A stretch of DNA of 64,000 nt from Methylobacter marinus A45 (GTDB lineage: Bacteria > Pseudomonadota > Gammaproteobacteria > Methylococcales > Methylomonadaceae). How positions within the stretch are numbered: the first letter of the stretch is position 1; each line of letters starts with the position of its first letter. The position numbers and the translations under genes are program-made. The notes below the pieces were generated by a model. That model saw nothing but the letters and a program-made list of their open reading frames with translations, had not been told where the DNA came from and made no database searches. The DNA lies in assembly GCF_000383855.1 (NCBI RefSeq), contig NZ_KB912877.1:3948728-4012727 (forward strand). The letters run 5' to 3'. Of the stretch, positions 26,783 to 36,482 are shown piece after piece.

Positions 26783-27991
26783 CTAAATCTTGTCTGCTGA
26801 GCCGTAGTAACGGTTCACGGATTCCAACTGAGACTGCACATTGTCGGCATATGCTTGTAGTGTGAATTTTTGATTAACGCGGTCTCTGCCCGCGGCAGCC
26901 AAGCTTGTGGAATGCTCTGGGTCGCTTAGTATGCGCTTAATGGCTTGCGCCATTTGAGAAGGGCCGCCTAAGGGGACGAGCAAACCGGTTACCCCGTCAA
27001 TAATGATTTCTTCGGGTCCTCCGCATTTTGTCGATACGACTGGAACGCCGGCTGCCATTGCTTCTATAACGGTGCGACCGAAAGGTTCCTCATCCGCTGC
27101 AGTGACGGCTAAGTTCACGCCCGCCAGAATTCGGGGAATATCGGAGCGACAACCGACAAAACGAAAATTCCTTTCCAACCCATGCTCTCGCACGCGATTT
27201 TGAACAAGCCGAACATAGTCGGAAGGGCCATCGCCGACCACAAGAAAAGTGACATCGGATAGGGAGACGACCAAGTATGAGGCCGCGTCAGCAAACAAAA
27301 ACAGGCCCTTTCTCGGAATGATCGAACCGATGATGGCGACGATTTTGTGGTCCTTTGGGATATCAAGTTCAGATCGCAATGCGTAAGAGGCGCTCTCGCG
27401 ATCAATGTCGAATTTCTCGGTGTCGATGCCGTTATATATAATGGCAAGTTTATTGCGCAAGGGATAATACGCATAGGCTCGGTAAAGGTGACGAGAATTG
27501 ACCAGTACCCGCCATGATAGGGCATGTATAAGCCCCAAAATCATAAATGATGGCAAAAGGGCGCGTAACTGACTGTTTCCTTTGACCTGCTCGCGCAGGT
27601 GCCATACATGAGGGCGATGGGTCATTTTCGCGGCTATAGCGCCTTCGATACAAGTGATCGTATTCGTGTAAACAATATCAATGTTATGCCGTTCAATCAG
27701 ATGGGCAAGCGCCCAGGCACGGCCTCGTAGTCCTCGCGTGAACGTTTTGGCTCGATGAAACCATGGTTTTTCAATGGCTTTTCCCGCCGCTATCCAATGA
27801 ACTATTGGGAGCAGGATCACAGGGATATTTAAATTCCGTATCGCCACCGTTAATGGGCCTTCATGATGCGCAACCACCCATGGTTTAAAACGGTTGCGAT
27901 CTAATTTTTGCAGTAAGCCGAGCAATGAAAGTTGGGCGCCGTACAGACTGGAATCATGTGAGATAAATAAAACATGAACCGGCTTTTTCAT
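26783..27991 (-). CDS. GT4 glycosyltransferase
   Basis: This 402-residue GT-B enzyme starts KKPVHVLFISHDSSLYGAQL, a loop pattern common in GT4. Hinge and donor motifs are IIYNGIDTEKFDI, VAIIGSIIPRKGLFLF, LVVGDGPSDYV and EEPFGRTVIEAMAAGVPVVSTKCGGPEEI (E-x7-E site). It should add a sugar from a nucleotide donor on the cytoplasmic side. It is spaced 11 bp from the WbsX-like gene and 6 bp from the methyltransferase gene, so these are one transcription unit. Confidence 0.88.
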   Translation of the reverse strand: MKKPVHVLFISHDSSLYGAQLSLLGLLQKLDRNRFKPWVVAHHEGPLTVAIRNLNIPVILLPIVHWIAAGKAIEKPWFHRAKTFTRGLRGRAWALAHLIERHNIDIVYTNTITCIEGAIAAKMTHRPHVWHLREQVKGNSQLRALLPSFMILGLIHALSWRVLVNSRHLYRAYAYYPLRNKLAIIYNGIDTEKFDIDRESASYALRSELDIPKDHKIVAIIGSIIPRKGLFLFADAASYLVVSLSDVTFLVVGDGPSDYVRLVQNRVREHGLERNFRFVGCRSDIPRILAGVNLAVTAADEEPFGRTVIEAMAAGVPVVSTKCGGPEEIIIDGVTGLLVPLGGPSQMAQAIKRILSDPEHSTSLAAAGRDRVNQKFTLQAYADNVQSQLESVNRYYGSADKI

Positions 27992-27997
27992 GGACAG

Positions 27998-28819
27998 TCA
28001 AGGCTGCAGTGTTAAAACGGCTATGCCTTTTCCCTGCGGTATATGGAGACGACGCAATTCCGGATATTGTTTAAGCCAGTTGGTCACGATAGTTTGTTCG
28101 CCGGGGCGATTGGCATCATCAAGCACAACAACAGCATTATCGCTAAGGAAAGACCGCAGTACGGGCAGCGCCGGCTCTCGTGCATAGTCCATATTTTCAG
28201 CAAAAGCAGGCGGTCCATCTATCACTACTAAATCCAGCTTCGTATCGGCCACAATTTCAGGAATACCCGAATACCAGGGTAAATCAAAGCCTGCCAGTGG
28301 CTGCAAGGGGCAATGCTTAAAAGTTACCAGTTGCTCGACTCCATTTTGACGAGCTAAATCTTGTGTGTTTTTTAAGAATCTGGACTCGTGATCCACGGAG
28401 ATATGCAACTTGGGCGGGGCGTCCATTAGCTGAAGAGCGCGGGCAATGATGATAGTGGAGCTGCCGGACCCGAGTTCGAGGATTGTACGCGGTTTATATT
28501 CTTGCAGTATGAAAAGCAGGTGCCTGGCATGCCATGCGTCTATGCTGGGGCCGCCTAAAAACACCGGAAATTGAAATCCAAGGGCGGATAAGCCTGTTGC
28601 ATTCACGGCTTCTTCTTTTGCGATGTTGATCGAATTTTTAGTCTGCTGAAGCATATGTTCCATTTGTGTCTCTGCCTGGCTGAGCTTTATATATGCTTTT
28701 TGCATTTGTTCATGCATATCCCACAAAGACTGCCGCAATTTGAAGGCCAGCAATGCAATAATGAGCAGAACGAGACTAAACCCAATTATAAGTATTGTGG
28801 AAACTACGGTATTGTTCAT
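27998..28819 (-). CDS. Membrane-anchored coiled-coil methyltransferase
   Basis: This 273-residue protein has an N-terminal transmembrane helix (about 5-26), a coiled-coil stretch (30-70, rich in Gln, Glu and Lys), then a class I SAM-dependent methyltransferase fold. The SAM loop ILELGSGSSTIIIARAL is near 113 and the following acidic SVDHE near 140. Its 5' end overlaps the 3' end of wzt by 44 bp. Methyltransferases next to Wzt can cap glycan chains and set their length, with a coiled coil as spacer. I infer such a role here, but the substrate is not shown by the sequence. Confidence 0.78.
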   Translation of the reverse strand: MNNTVVSTILIIGFSLVLLIIALLAFKLRQSLWDMHEQMQKAYIKLSQAETQMEHMLQQTKNSINIAKEEAVNATGLSALGFQFPVFLGGPSIDAWHARHLLFILQEYKPRTILELGSGSSTIIIARALQLMDAPPKLHISVDHESRFLKNTQDLARQNGVEQLVTFKHCPLQPLAGFDLPWYSGIPEIVADTKLDLVVIDGPPAFAENMDYAREPALPVLRSFLSDNAVVVLDDANRPGEQTIVTNWLKQYPELRRLHIPQGKGIAVLTLQP

Positions 28820-30056
28820 GCTTTTCCCTAGTGGCGAAATTCCAGGTTACGGGCAGATAGGTCAGTGTGCCTTCCGGTAACTGTGGAAGATGTTCAGGTT
28901 TGACGTCGATGGAAAGGGTAATTAAATTGGTGCCCCCGCCCAAGGGGCGGCGCGACCAGTCATAAACTCCGATACCCAGGCCATAGGGGCCGGGCGAAAG
29001 CGAGATGCCGGGGATGGTTACTTCAATGATATTCTCGCCAGCGGCAAGATCGACGGGATCAGCCTGCATGAGAGAGCTGGCCTTGGCGACAAAGATCATT
29101 TCGGCGTTGTGCAGGCCGATATTGATCTCGGCATTTTTGATGGCATGGCGGCAATAGAGCTTGATGCGGAAATTGAGATCGGAAAACAAGGGAACGCTCT
29201 TGACGCCATTGATTTCTTGGCAGGAGGCCAATTCGATCTCGCGCACTTCAACTTCCTCGGGGCCCTTGCGGGATTTGGTTTGGGCTTGTTGCTGAAGCTG
29301 AGATTGACTTTTAGCGGTGCTTTCATCGAAAAACAGTTTGGACACCTGTCCCGGCGTGCCATCCAGTTCCACCTGACCCTGCCGGAGCAATATCATCCTG
29401 GAGCACATGCGCTCCAGTTGCCTGACATTGTGCCCGACAATCAAAACAGTTCGGCCTTCATTCTTGATGAGCGTTTCCATCCGGTTTATGCACTTGCGCT
29501 GGAAGGCAATGTCGCCTACCGCCAGAACCTCGTCCACAATCAGGATGTCGGCTTCGATGCTGGTGGCAATGGAAAATCCGAGTTTAACGGCCATCCCCGA
29601 GCTATAACGTTTAACCGGGGTGTCGATAAACTGTTCCAGCTCGGAAAAGGCAATAATCTCGTCCAGTTTCTGCTGAATGACTTTTTTAGGCATGCCGAGT
29701 ATGGAGCCGTTGAGAAAAATATTTTCCCGTCCCGTCAGTTCCGGATTGACGCCGGCGCCCACTTCGATTAACGGGGCAACGCTGCCGCGTACGATGACGT
29801 TGCCTTTGGTAGGCTTGGAGATGTTCGCCAGGTGTTTAAGCAACGTGCTCTTGCCGGCGCCGTTATGGCCGATGATGCCGACCACTTCGCCTTCCTCGAC
29901 ATGGAAGGTGACATCGTCCAGCGCCTTGAATTTTTCCCGTTCATGGATAGGCCTCCGGCTCAGCCGCCTTAAGACGTTAAGCGCATTTTCCTTCAGACTG
30001 GTGATATGACCGAGCTGGTATTCTTTGGTTAGGTGATTGACTTCTATAATAGGCAT
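28776..30056 (-). CDS. wzt: ABC transporter ATP-binding protein for polysaccharide export
   Basis: From ATG 30056 (MPIIEVNHLTKEYQLGH) this gives 426 residues. The ATPase domain shows Walker A IIGHNGAGKSTLLK near 70, the signature VKRYSSGMAVKLGF near 155, Walker B ADILIVDEVLAVGD and the switch His in VGHNVRQLE. After residue 240 comes an extra domain of about 170 residues built of beta strands, like the carbohydrate-binding C-terminus of Wzt. That domain recognises the end of the finished chain before export. It pairs with the permease gene upstream, although an unusually long gap of 319 bp separates them. Confidence 0.92.
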   Translation of the reverse strand: MPIIEVNHLTKEYQLGHITSLKENALNVLRRLSRRPIHEREKFKALDDVTFHVEEGEVVGIIGHNGAGKSTLLKHLANISKPTKGNVIVRGSVAPLIEVGAGVNPELTGRENIFLNGSILGMPKKVIQQKLDEIIAFSELEQFIDTPVKRYSSGMAVKLGFSIATSIEADILIVDEVLAVGDIAFQRKCINRMETLIKNEGRTVLIVGHNVRQLERMCSRMILLRQGQVELDGTPGQVSKLFFDESTAKSQSQLQQQAQTKSRKGPEEVEVREIELASCQEINGVKSVPLFSDLNFRIKLYCRHAIKNAEINIGLHNAEMIFVAKASSLMQADPVDLAAGENIIEVTIPGISLSPGPYGLGIGVYDWSRRPLGGGTNLITLSIDVKPEHLPQLPEGTLTYLPVTWNFATREKHEQYRSFHNTYNWV

Positions 30057-30375
30057 GATGTTTTTCAAGTCTCGTTATGTTCAGCCAGTTGAGTATCAAA
30101 TATTCAATGTTTATGACAGCACCTAATTCAAGTGGAGCGGCACTCCGCGCATTTCCTAGTTCCTGAGTTACGCCTTTCTTTGTCAAATCTGATGACGCTT
30201 GGTTCCCAAGTTAGATTCATTTTGGCCGTCGTTGATGAAAGGCCGGTATTTTTTGAAGATTTTTGTAGATACGGTACGGTTTGATTTTCTACGAGGATAG
30301 CCCGTCCAACACCGTATATCGCTGTAAACAGGGCTATTTTACACATAGTCACCGGTTTCAGGTCCAGTCAGGCGT
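30057..30375. other. Gap between wzm and wzt
   Basis: These 319 bp separate two genes that are normally adjacent. The sequence has short open frames only and no clear hairpin with a T tract. It may contain a separate promoter for wzt, or be a remnant of a lost gene. Confidence 0.4.
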
Positions 30376-31194
30376 TCATATGATATCCGCAAACCAGTTT
30401 TCGGCACGCTTAAAATAAAGGTAACTGAGCGGCAGGATAAGCATTGTCAGGATTAATCCGGGCAGGAGTGAATCAAAGTCCGGCGGCAGTCCTTTCAGCA
30501 GCACCCGCTGGCAGCTGTCGATAATACCCGCCAGGGGATTGAGCGTATATAGCGTGTAAAGTCTTTCCGACCATTCGCCCGCAGCCTGTTCCTCGAGTAG
30601 TTTTTTCTGTACCAGGCTCAGCGGGTATATGACCGGCGAGCCGTACATTAGCAGGGACAGGGCGACCGGCAGGGCTTGGGACATATCGCGGTAATAGACA
30701 TTGATGGCGGCCCCGAAGAAACTGATGGTGAGCGCGACGACCATGGTGTAGAGGACAATGACCGGCGTCCACAATGCATGGATCGTTGGCATCACCTGAT
30801 AGTACATCATCATGCCGGCGAGTATGAAAAAGCTGATGGTCAGTTCCACCAGTTTGGTGACCATGGCAGTCAGCGGAAATACCTCGCGCGGAAAGTATAT
30901 TTTTTTGATCAGTGCGGCATTGGAAGTAACGCTGTTTACCCCTTCCGAGGCTGATTCCTGAAAGAATACCCAAGGCAGCAGGGCTGCAAAAGTGAGTATG
31001 GGGTAGGGTATGTCCCCGGTCTCTATGCCGACAAAACTTCTGACCAGGGTGAAAATCAGCATCAGCATGACCGGTTTCAGCACCGCCCATAAAATGCCCA
31101 GATAGGCCTGCTTATAGCGGATCGCTATATTTTTCCAGGCCAGGGCGGTAATGAGTTCCCGGTATTGGTAGAGGTTTCTGGCGATCGTAATCAT
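30376..31194 (-). CDS. wzm: ABC transporter permease for polysaccharide export
   Basis: This 272-residue protein has about six transmembrane helices and the ABC2-membrane pattern of Wzm-type permeases: RELITALAWKNIAIRYKQAY at the N-terminal interface helix, then LGILWAVLKPVMLMLIFTLV, and YGSPVIYPLSLV plus LNPLAGIIDSCQRVLL near the C-terminal end. With Wzt it would flip undecaprenyl- or phosphate-linked polysaccharide across the inner membrane. It starts 10 bp downstream of a GT4 gene, so they share a transcript. Confidence 0.92.
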   Translation of the reverse strand: MITIARNLYQYRELITALAWKNIAIRYKQAYLGILWAVLKPVMLMLIFTLVRSFVGIETGDIPYPILTFAALLPWVFFQESASEGVNSVTSNAALIKKIYFPREVFPLTAMVTKLVELTISFFILAGMMMYYQVMPTIHALWTPVIVLYTMVVALTISFFGAAINVYYRDMSQALPVALSLLMYGSPVIYPLSLVQKKLLEEQAAGEWSERLYTLYTLNPLAGIIDSCQRVLLKGLPPDFDSLLPGLILTMLILPLSYLYFKRAENWFADII

Positions 31195-31204
31195 AGGTAT
31201 GGGC

Positions 31205-32425
31205 TCAAATCAGCGTATCGTATAGGTTCTGGATAAGCTCAACGTGTCGCTCCACGGCGAAAGTATCGAGCGCTTTCTGTCTGGCGGCCGTGCCAAGTTG
31301 AATCCTTAACTGCGGATTGCCGTAAAATTTGCAAATAGCCTGAGCAAGACTGTGCGCGTCTTTCCGGGCGAACAGCAGCCCGGTTTCGTTATCGTCGATC
31401 ATTTCCGCCGCGCCGCCATGATCGGGGCCGATCAGCGGACGGCCCATGGCCATCGATTCGATCACCATCGTGCCCAGCGGCTCAGGACTGGTGGAGGCCG
31501 AGACGGCGATATCCAGACCATTATAGGCGGTCGCCATGTCGGCTATATGGCCGGTGAAGGTCACCAGGTCCTGCAAGTTTTCCCTGTCGACGCGCTGACG
31601 CAACATCTTCTCGTAAGCCAGGCAATCATCCGGTGTGCCGCCCACTATCAGCATTTTCAGATTGGGGATTTTGTCTTTTAGTAGATGGGCGGCGTCAAGG
31701 AAGAGTTCCTGACCTTTCCAGGGAATCAGCAAGCCCACCAATCCGACGGCGAAACTGTCCGCGGGTATCTTGTACTGTGCCCGGAATTGCCGGCCGTTCG
31801 CCTGCGCGTTTAATTTTTCGAGTTCGATGCCGTCGTAAACAACGCGCATTTTTTCGGCGGGAACACCGAGTTGGTTTTGCATGTTATCGGCGACCCAATG
31901 CGAGACGGGGATGAAGTAATCCGGCAGGCTGAACGCCCAGTTCATTAAACGGGAGCCTGTCTGATTGCCGCGCACATGGCAAACCACGGGCCGCTTTAGC
32001 ACTTTTCCGACCAGTAATGCGGCTCTGTTGCATAAAGGTTCGTTGTTGGCATGAATCAAATCGGCTTTAAAGCGCCAGGCTGTCCAGAGCAGTTGCACAA
32101 AGAAGGGCAGAAAGTTGGCAATATCATCGGTTCTGGCTAATAGCTGGTTGATGACAAAGCGCAGGCCGGGGATTTTGTCGGGCCAGTCTTGCGAGTCCAG
32201 CTTCAGATGCGCGCCGGCAATGTCAATGTGCCGGTCGGGTAAATGTCGCCATTCCGCTTCAGCGGCGATTTCCTGGTACTGAAGCCCCGTGCGGCCCGTG
32301 ATTACCATGGGTACGAACCGGCCGCGGTCCAGGTTTCTGACCAGATGCCGCAAACAGATAATAGCGCCGCCATAGCCTATGCCGTTTTCAACGAAGAGAA
32401 TACGTTTTCTAGCGTTTAAGCTCAT
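31205..32425 (-). CDS. GT4 glycosyltransferase
   Basis: Start ATG 32425 (MSLNARKRILFVENG) gives 406 residues; codons upstream to 32500 lack support. The N-terminal loop FVENGIGYGGAIICLRHLV and LIHANNEPLCNRAALL are GT4-like. The second half has RVVYDGIELEKLNAQ, VGLLIPWKGQELFLDAAH, MLIVGGTPDDCLAYE and EPLGTMVIESMAMGRPLIGPDHGG. It is the first gene of the leftward operon with wzm and wzt; the promoter must lie between 32425 and 32693, shared divergently with the GT2 gene on the other strand. Confidence 0.88.
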   Translation of the reverse strand: MSLNARKRILFVENGIGYGGAIICLRHLVRNLDRGRFVPMVITGRTGLQYQEIAAEAEWRHLPDRHIDIAGAHLKLDSQDWPDKIPGLRFVINQLLARTDDIANFLPFFVQLLWTAWRFKADLIHANNEPLCNRAALLVGKVLKRPVVCHVRGNQTGSRLMNWAFSLPDYFIPVSHWVADNMQNQLGVPAEKMRVVYDGIELEKLNAQANGRQFRAQYKIPADSFAVGLVGLLIPWKGQELFLDAAHLLKDKIPNLKMLIVGGTPDDCLAYEKMLRQRVDRENLQDLVTFTGHIADMATAYNGLDIAVSASTSPEPLGTMVIESMAMGRPLIGPDHGGAAEMIDDNETGLLFARKDAHSLAQAICKFYGNPQLRIQLGTAARQKALDTFAVERHVELIQNLYDTLI

Positions 32426-32692
32426 GATCAGGCGTCCCGGCGTGAGGTTTTGTGCGTCTGGAAACGTTGCTCCGCTAAAAATCAGCGGCAATCCGTCCAA
32501 GCGTTCCGACTCTTTTAATAACCAGTCGGCTAGGATTATAGAGAGTTATCCGCTTGTGAAACATAAAAATTCCCTTAAAAAAAGTGGGTTGCGACGGAGT
32601 TGCGTATAAGATCTGTTTCTTTACCAGCACGCTTGATCTGCCGGCATCCGCCTGACCGGGCGCCGGGTTTTTATTCTGACTGGAGAAAAAGT

Positions 32693-33634
32693 ATGCCGAT
32701 GTCCTCAACTCATCCGACATTTTCAGTCATTATCGCCACCTATAATGGCGCGGCTACGCTTTCTCGCGCCGTTGACTCGGTGCTGGCGCAGTCCTATAAA
32801 AATTTCGAAATCATTGTTGTCGACGATGGCTCAACCGATGATACGCCGGCCGTTATCCGTCGGTACGGCGCTAAAGTGCGCTATCACCATCAGTCTAACT
32901 CGGGCGTTTCAAATGCCCGCAATACAGGAGCAAAACTGGCGCGGGGCGAGTGGCTGGCTTTTCTTGATGTCGATGACTGGTACTATCCGCACCGTTTGGC
33001 CTGGCACGCACGGTTGCTGCAAAGACAGCCCGATCTGGACTTTCTGATTGGCGATTATGATTACGGGCGGGCCAATGGCGAGGTGATGCGCCGCGCGATC
33101 GATAGCAGCGGTTTTGGCGCCATGGTTTTGGCATCGGCCGATGAGCATGACACGGCTATCGTCGATCTTGATGACATGGCGCAATTCATTCCGTCTTATT
33201 TTGGCCATACATCGACCTTCTCCGTGCCGCGCCGGACGTTCCTGCGGTTGGGCGGTTATGCGGAATCGTTTAGCATCGGCGAGGATCTGCACCTGCTGAT
33301 TCGCGCCTGTGCCCGCAGCCGGTCAGTCGGTATCGTTTGCAAACCGATGGCGTTTTATTGCGTGCATGATGCGGGCCTGATGCGTTCAGATACCGTTTCC
33401 GCCCAGATCAGGAACGTGGAAACCTTGTTATCGCTGAAGCATGAGTTGGAGCAGGCGCCCGCGCCGGTGAAACGGGGGTTTTTAAAGGCGTTGATGAATG
33501 CGAGGTTTGATCTGGCGGTGGCTTTGATACGAAACAGGAAGCGCTTGAGAGCAATTGCGTCTTTTTTGCCGGCCCTGGCCGATAATGCTTCCTTGCACAG
33601 CTTCAGAATGCTGCTGTCGGTCATGAAAGGTTAG
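32693..33634 (+). CDS. GT2 glycosyltransferase
   Basis: From ATG 32693, preceded by TGGAGAAAAAG as ribosome binding site, this encodes 313 residues. GT-A signatures are SVIIATYNGAATLSRAV, IVVDDGSTDDTPAVI and the metal site AFLDVDDWYYPHR. GEDLHLLIRAC near 195 is the acceptor ED motif. It is the first plus-strand gene after the divergent promoter region and probably adds a sugar in the same pathway as the leftward genes. The C-terminal helix is basic. Confidence 0.88.
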   Translation: MPMSSTHPTFSVIIATYNGAATLSRAVDSVLAQSYKNFEIIVVDDGSTDDTPAVIRRYGAKVRYHHQSNSGVSNARNTGAKLARGEWLAFLDVDDWYYPHRLAWHARLLQRQPDLDFLIGDYDYGRANGEVMRRAIDSSGFGAMVLASADEHDTAIVDLDDMAQFIPSYFGHTSTFSVPRRTFLRLGGYAESFSIGEDLHLLIRACARSRSVGIVCKPMAFYCVHDAGLMRSDTVSAQIRNVETLLSLKHELEQAPAPVKRGFLKALMNARFDLAVALIRNRKRLRAIASFLPALADNASLHSFRMLLSVMKG

Positions 33635-33662
33635 GGACGATGATTCGGCTATCGCATTCATC

Positions 33663-35045
33663 ATGATGTATTCTAAAAAAATCCTGCTTGTTTCCGGCAT
33701 GGTTTATCTGGCTTTTGTAATTTATGGCAGCCTGGTGCCGCTTGATTACAGGCCGATTCCCAGCGATGTGGCCTGGGCGCGAATCCGTCAGATCCGTTAC
33801 CTGCCGCTCGGCATTGCCTCCCGTGCCGATTGGGTGGCCAATATTCTGCTTTTTATTCCGCTGACATTTTGCTGGACGGGTATTGTATGGCACCGGTCCA
33901 ACCTGATCCTGAAAATCATCGGCTCTGCGATTGTCTGGCTGGTCAGTGTTGCGTTGTGCCTGGCCATCGAATTCACCCAGTTGTACTTTCCCCCGCGCAC
34001 AGTCTCGGTCAATGATATTCTGGCCGAAAGCTTAGGGGGCGTGATAGGCATAATGCTGTGGTGGATGGCCGGAGAGCGCCTGATGAACTGGTTGAACCAA
34101 TGGCATCTGGCCCGGGATGAAAGCAGCCGGCTTAAGCGTATTCTTCAGGCCTATGTCGTGCTGCTTTTCATTTATAACGTCATGCCCCTGGACCTGACCA
34201 TCAGTCCCGTAGAGCTTTATCATAAATGGCGTGAAGGTCGGGTTGTGTTGATTCCGTTCGGGTTTCAGGTCGCCGACGCCTTTCAGCTGACATACAACCT
34301 GTTGACCGATGTGCTGATCTGGGTGCCTGTCGCCCTGTTGTTCGTATTGGACGAGCCCAATCGCAGGCTGCAGGCGTTCGTCTGGACGCTGCTGTGCGCC
34401 TTGCTGATCGAATTGGCGCAGCTGTTCGTCTACAGCCGGATCACCGACATCACGGATCTGATTACCGCCTCGGTCGGAGCGGGCGCGGGCATATGGCTGG
34501 GCACACGGCTGAATAAAATGTTCAAACCTGAAAAGATGGCGCATACACGGGTTTACGCGCAGCCGGTGCCGTATCTGTTCTATGGCTGCGCCGGATTTAT
34601 AGTCTGGAGCATTTTATTGACCGTCATGTTCTGGTATCCGTTTGATTTTCGGATCGAGCGTGATTATGTGTCTGTGCGCCTGGCGCGTTTTTGGGACGTT
34701 CCTTTTACCGCCTATTATTACAGCACCGAGTTTCGAGCCCTTACCGAACTGTGTAAAAAAATTGTTTTTTTTATGCCGTTGGGCGGGATGGTTTCGGTTA
34801 TCGCTCAGGCGGCACGCCATGAGCGGGTGGGGCTATTGCTTAAATGGGTGGGGTTTGTGTCGATTGCGGCTGTTGCGACCGGAATCGAACTGGGACAAAT
34901 AGCGTTGCCGGGCAGGTCGCCGAACAATACCGATATTGTCATAGAAATCATTGGCGCTTTGTTGGGTTATCGGCTTTGGGAATTCGTCCGCGGCCGTATC
35001 AGGCGGCCCGCTGGCTGGCAAGCGCCGGGCAGGTCGTTCAGGTAG
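33663..35045 (+). CDS. Double VanZ-like membrane protein
   Basis: This 460-residue protein has roughly ten membrane helices. It contains the VanZ-like pattern twice: near residues 20-125 (VLADWVANILLFIPLTF, then FTQLYFPPRTVSVNDILAE) and again around 190-285 (LTDVLIWVPVALLFV, then ELAQLFVYSRITDITDLITA). A third, weaker version follows near 380-450 (ELGQIALPGRSPNNTDIVIE). The family name comes from the teicoplanin-resistance protein VanZ, but members in glycan loci have no known reaction. The likely location is the inner membrane. The gene follows a GT2 gene by 28 bp and precedes the serine protease. Confidence 0.8.
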   Translation: MMYSKKILLVSGMVYLAFVIYGSLVPLDYRPIPSDVAWARIRQIRYLPLGIASRADWVANILLFIPLTFCWTGIVWHRSNLILKIIGSAIVWLVSVALCLAIEFTQLYFPPRTVSVNDILAESLGGVIGIMLWWMAGERLMNWLNQWHLARDESSRLKRILQAYVVLLFIYNVMPLDLTISPVELYHKWREGRVVLIPFGFQVADAFQLTYNLLTDVLIWVPVALLFVLDEPNRRLQAFVWTLLCALLIELAQLFVYSRITDITDLITASVGAGAGIWLGTRLNKMFKPEKMAHTRVYAQPVPYLFYGCAGFIVWSILLTVMFWYPFDFRIERDYVSVRLARFWDVPFTAYYYSTEFRALTELCKKIVFFMPLGGMVSVIAQAARHERVGLLLKWVGFVSIAAVATGIELGQIALPGRSPNNTDIVIEIIGALLGYRLWEFVRGRIRRPAGWQAPGRSFR

Positions 35046-35134
35046 TTTATCGGCATTTTTCATGATGACTTGTGTGATGGTTGCGGAAAACGCCGAATAA
35101 TCGATTGTTATGTATTAACCATGGAGCCGTTGTT

Positions 35135-35929
35135 ATGAAAGTATTAATGCATGGTTTATTGAGAAATTTAAATTTTAAATGGCTTTTAGTGCTACTGCCT
35201 TTCATGGCGGATATCGGCCGTGCCGATCAGGTATTGGCCAATACCCTGGAAAAGATAAAACCGGGAATCGTGGCAGTGGGCACATACATGCCCAAACGCA
35301 ATCCCAGGGCGGTTTTTTTTGGGACAGGGTTCGCCGTGGGCGACGGTAGCGTGATTGTGACTAATGCCCATGTGATACCGCCGAAACTGGATGCCGAGCA
35401 CCTGGAACAGTTAGCGGTTTTTTTCCGCCGGGGCGGTGCCAGTAAAGCGGTGCTTGCCAGAGAACTGGCGTTAGATAAGGACCATGACCTGGCCATTTTA
35501 AAATTATCCGAAGGTCAGCTGCCGCCGGTCAAATTAGGTGACGTTTCATCGGTGCGGGAAGGGCAGCTTTATGCGTTTACCGGCTATCCCATCGGTATGA
35601 TCCTGGGGCTTTATCCCGTGACGCATCGCGGCATCATTTCCGCCATCAGTCCGGTCGTTATTCCGATGCTGAAGTCGGAACAGTTGAATGCCAAGCTGCT
35701 CAAGCGGTTAAAGGAGCCGTATGATGTATTTCAATTGGATGCGACGGCTTATCCCGGAAACAGCGGCAGCCCGCTATACGATATTGATACGGGAGAGGTT
35801 ATCGGCGTCATCAATAAAGTCTTTGTCCAGGAGAGCAAAGAAAATGTCTTGTCGAAGCCTAGCGGCATTACGTACGCCATTCCCGTGAATTATGTTGAAA
35901 TTCTTATGAAAAGCAAAGTAATGAATTGA
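35135..35929 (+). CDS. Trypsin-like serine protease (S1C type), exported
   Basis: I choose ATG 35135, with GGAG 12 bp before it; the frame extends upstream to 35081 without a start signal. The 264-residue protein starts with a hydrophobic signal-like segment (about 14-29, ending IGRADQ). The catalytic triad is visible as TNAHV (His79), DKDHDLAIL (Asp118) and PGNSGSPLYD (Ser210), with no PDZ domain. Proteases of this type act in the periplasm. Its place beside VanZ-like and EpsB genes suggests a role in surface-protein or exopolysaccharide-complex processing, but no substrate is evident. Confidence 0.85.
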   Translation: MKVLMHGLLRNLNFKWLLVLLPFMADIGRADQVLANTLEKIKPGIVAVGTYMPKRNPRAVFFGTGFAVGDGSVIVTNAHVIPPKLDAEHLEQLAVFFRRGGASKAVLARELALDKDHDLAILKLSEGQLPPVKLGDVSSVREGQLYAFTGYPIGMILGLYPVTHRGIISAISPVVIPMLKSEQLNAKLLKRLKEPYDVFQLDATAYPGNSGSPLYDIDTGEVIGVINKVFVQESKENVLSKPSGITYAIPVNYVEILMKSKVMN

Positions 35930-36482
35930 GTTATGGCTGGCTTTGTGTATGTGATTGAAATATTTAAATTTTCTTTCACGTCCTCAAAAGCGGAATCTTT
36001 TAAAAGTTCTTCCATCTAAATTTTTGCAGAGTAAAAGTTTTACTTTAAAAGCTTATGCTAATTTTCATGATGCAAGCCTGTGGAAACCGCTAAATACCGT
36101 TAGCCGCTCGCTTGGCTTTAGATAATCATGAAAACGATTTCTCAGGATTAATGAATTTGCGCCAGGCTGTGCCAGCCATCCGGTTAAGCCGACAGTCGAT
36201 CCGGATGCGCGATGGGCTGGAGGCGGCGCTTTTTCATGCAGCACTTTTTATAACGCTGAGCAGATGGTTCGCGAAGTGGTTAACATCAATAAAAAACGAC
36301 AATTCATCATAAGGCATTGGGATTGTGCGAAACATCAGTGTTTATCACAGCCGATTAATTATGATTGAAATACTTCCAGGACATTGTCGCCAAATTTCCA
36401 CCAGAACTTGCTTAACATTGATAGGTAACTTGCAACATGTAACAGTGAAACAAACTTTAAATAGAAAAAACAAGGGGACAAT
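35930..36482. other. Gene-free stretch upstream of epsB-type gene
   Basis: This 553-bp gap contains a 66-codon frame at 36112-36312 that has no start signal and no recognisable product. It probably carries the promoter of the sugar transferase gene; no motif stood out. A small palindrome of AGTAAAA/TTTTACT lies around 36031-36045. Confidence 0.4.

Noticed and set aside
29109-29771. A 220-codon plus-strand open frame
   Set aside because: It lies antisense to wzt, whose Walker and signature motifs are complete; it is a codon-bias shadow.
36112-36312. A 66-codon plus-strand open frame
   Set aside because: No binding site and no resemblance to known small proteins; probably chance.
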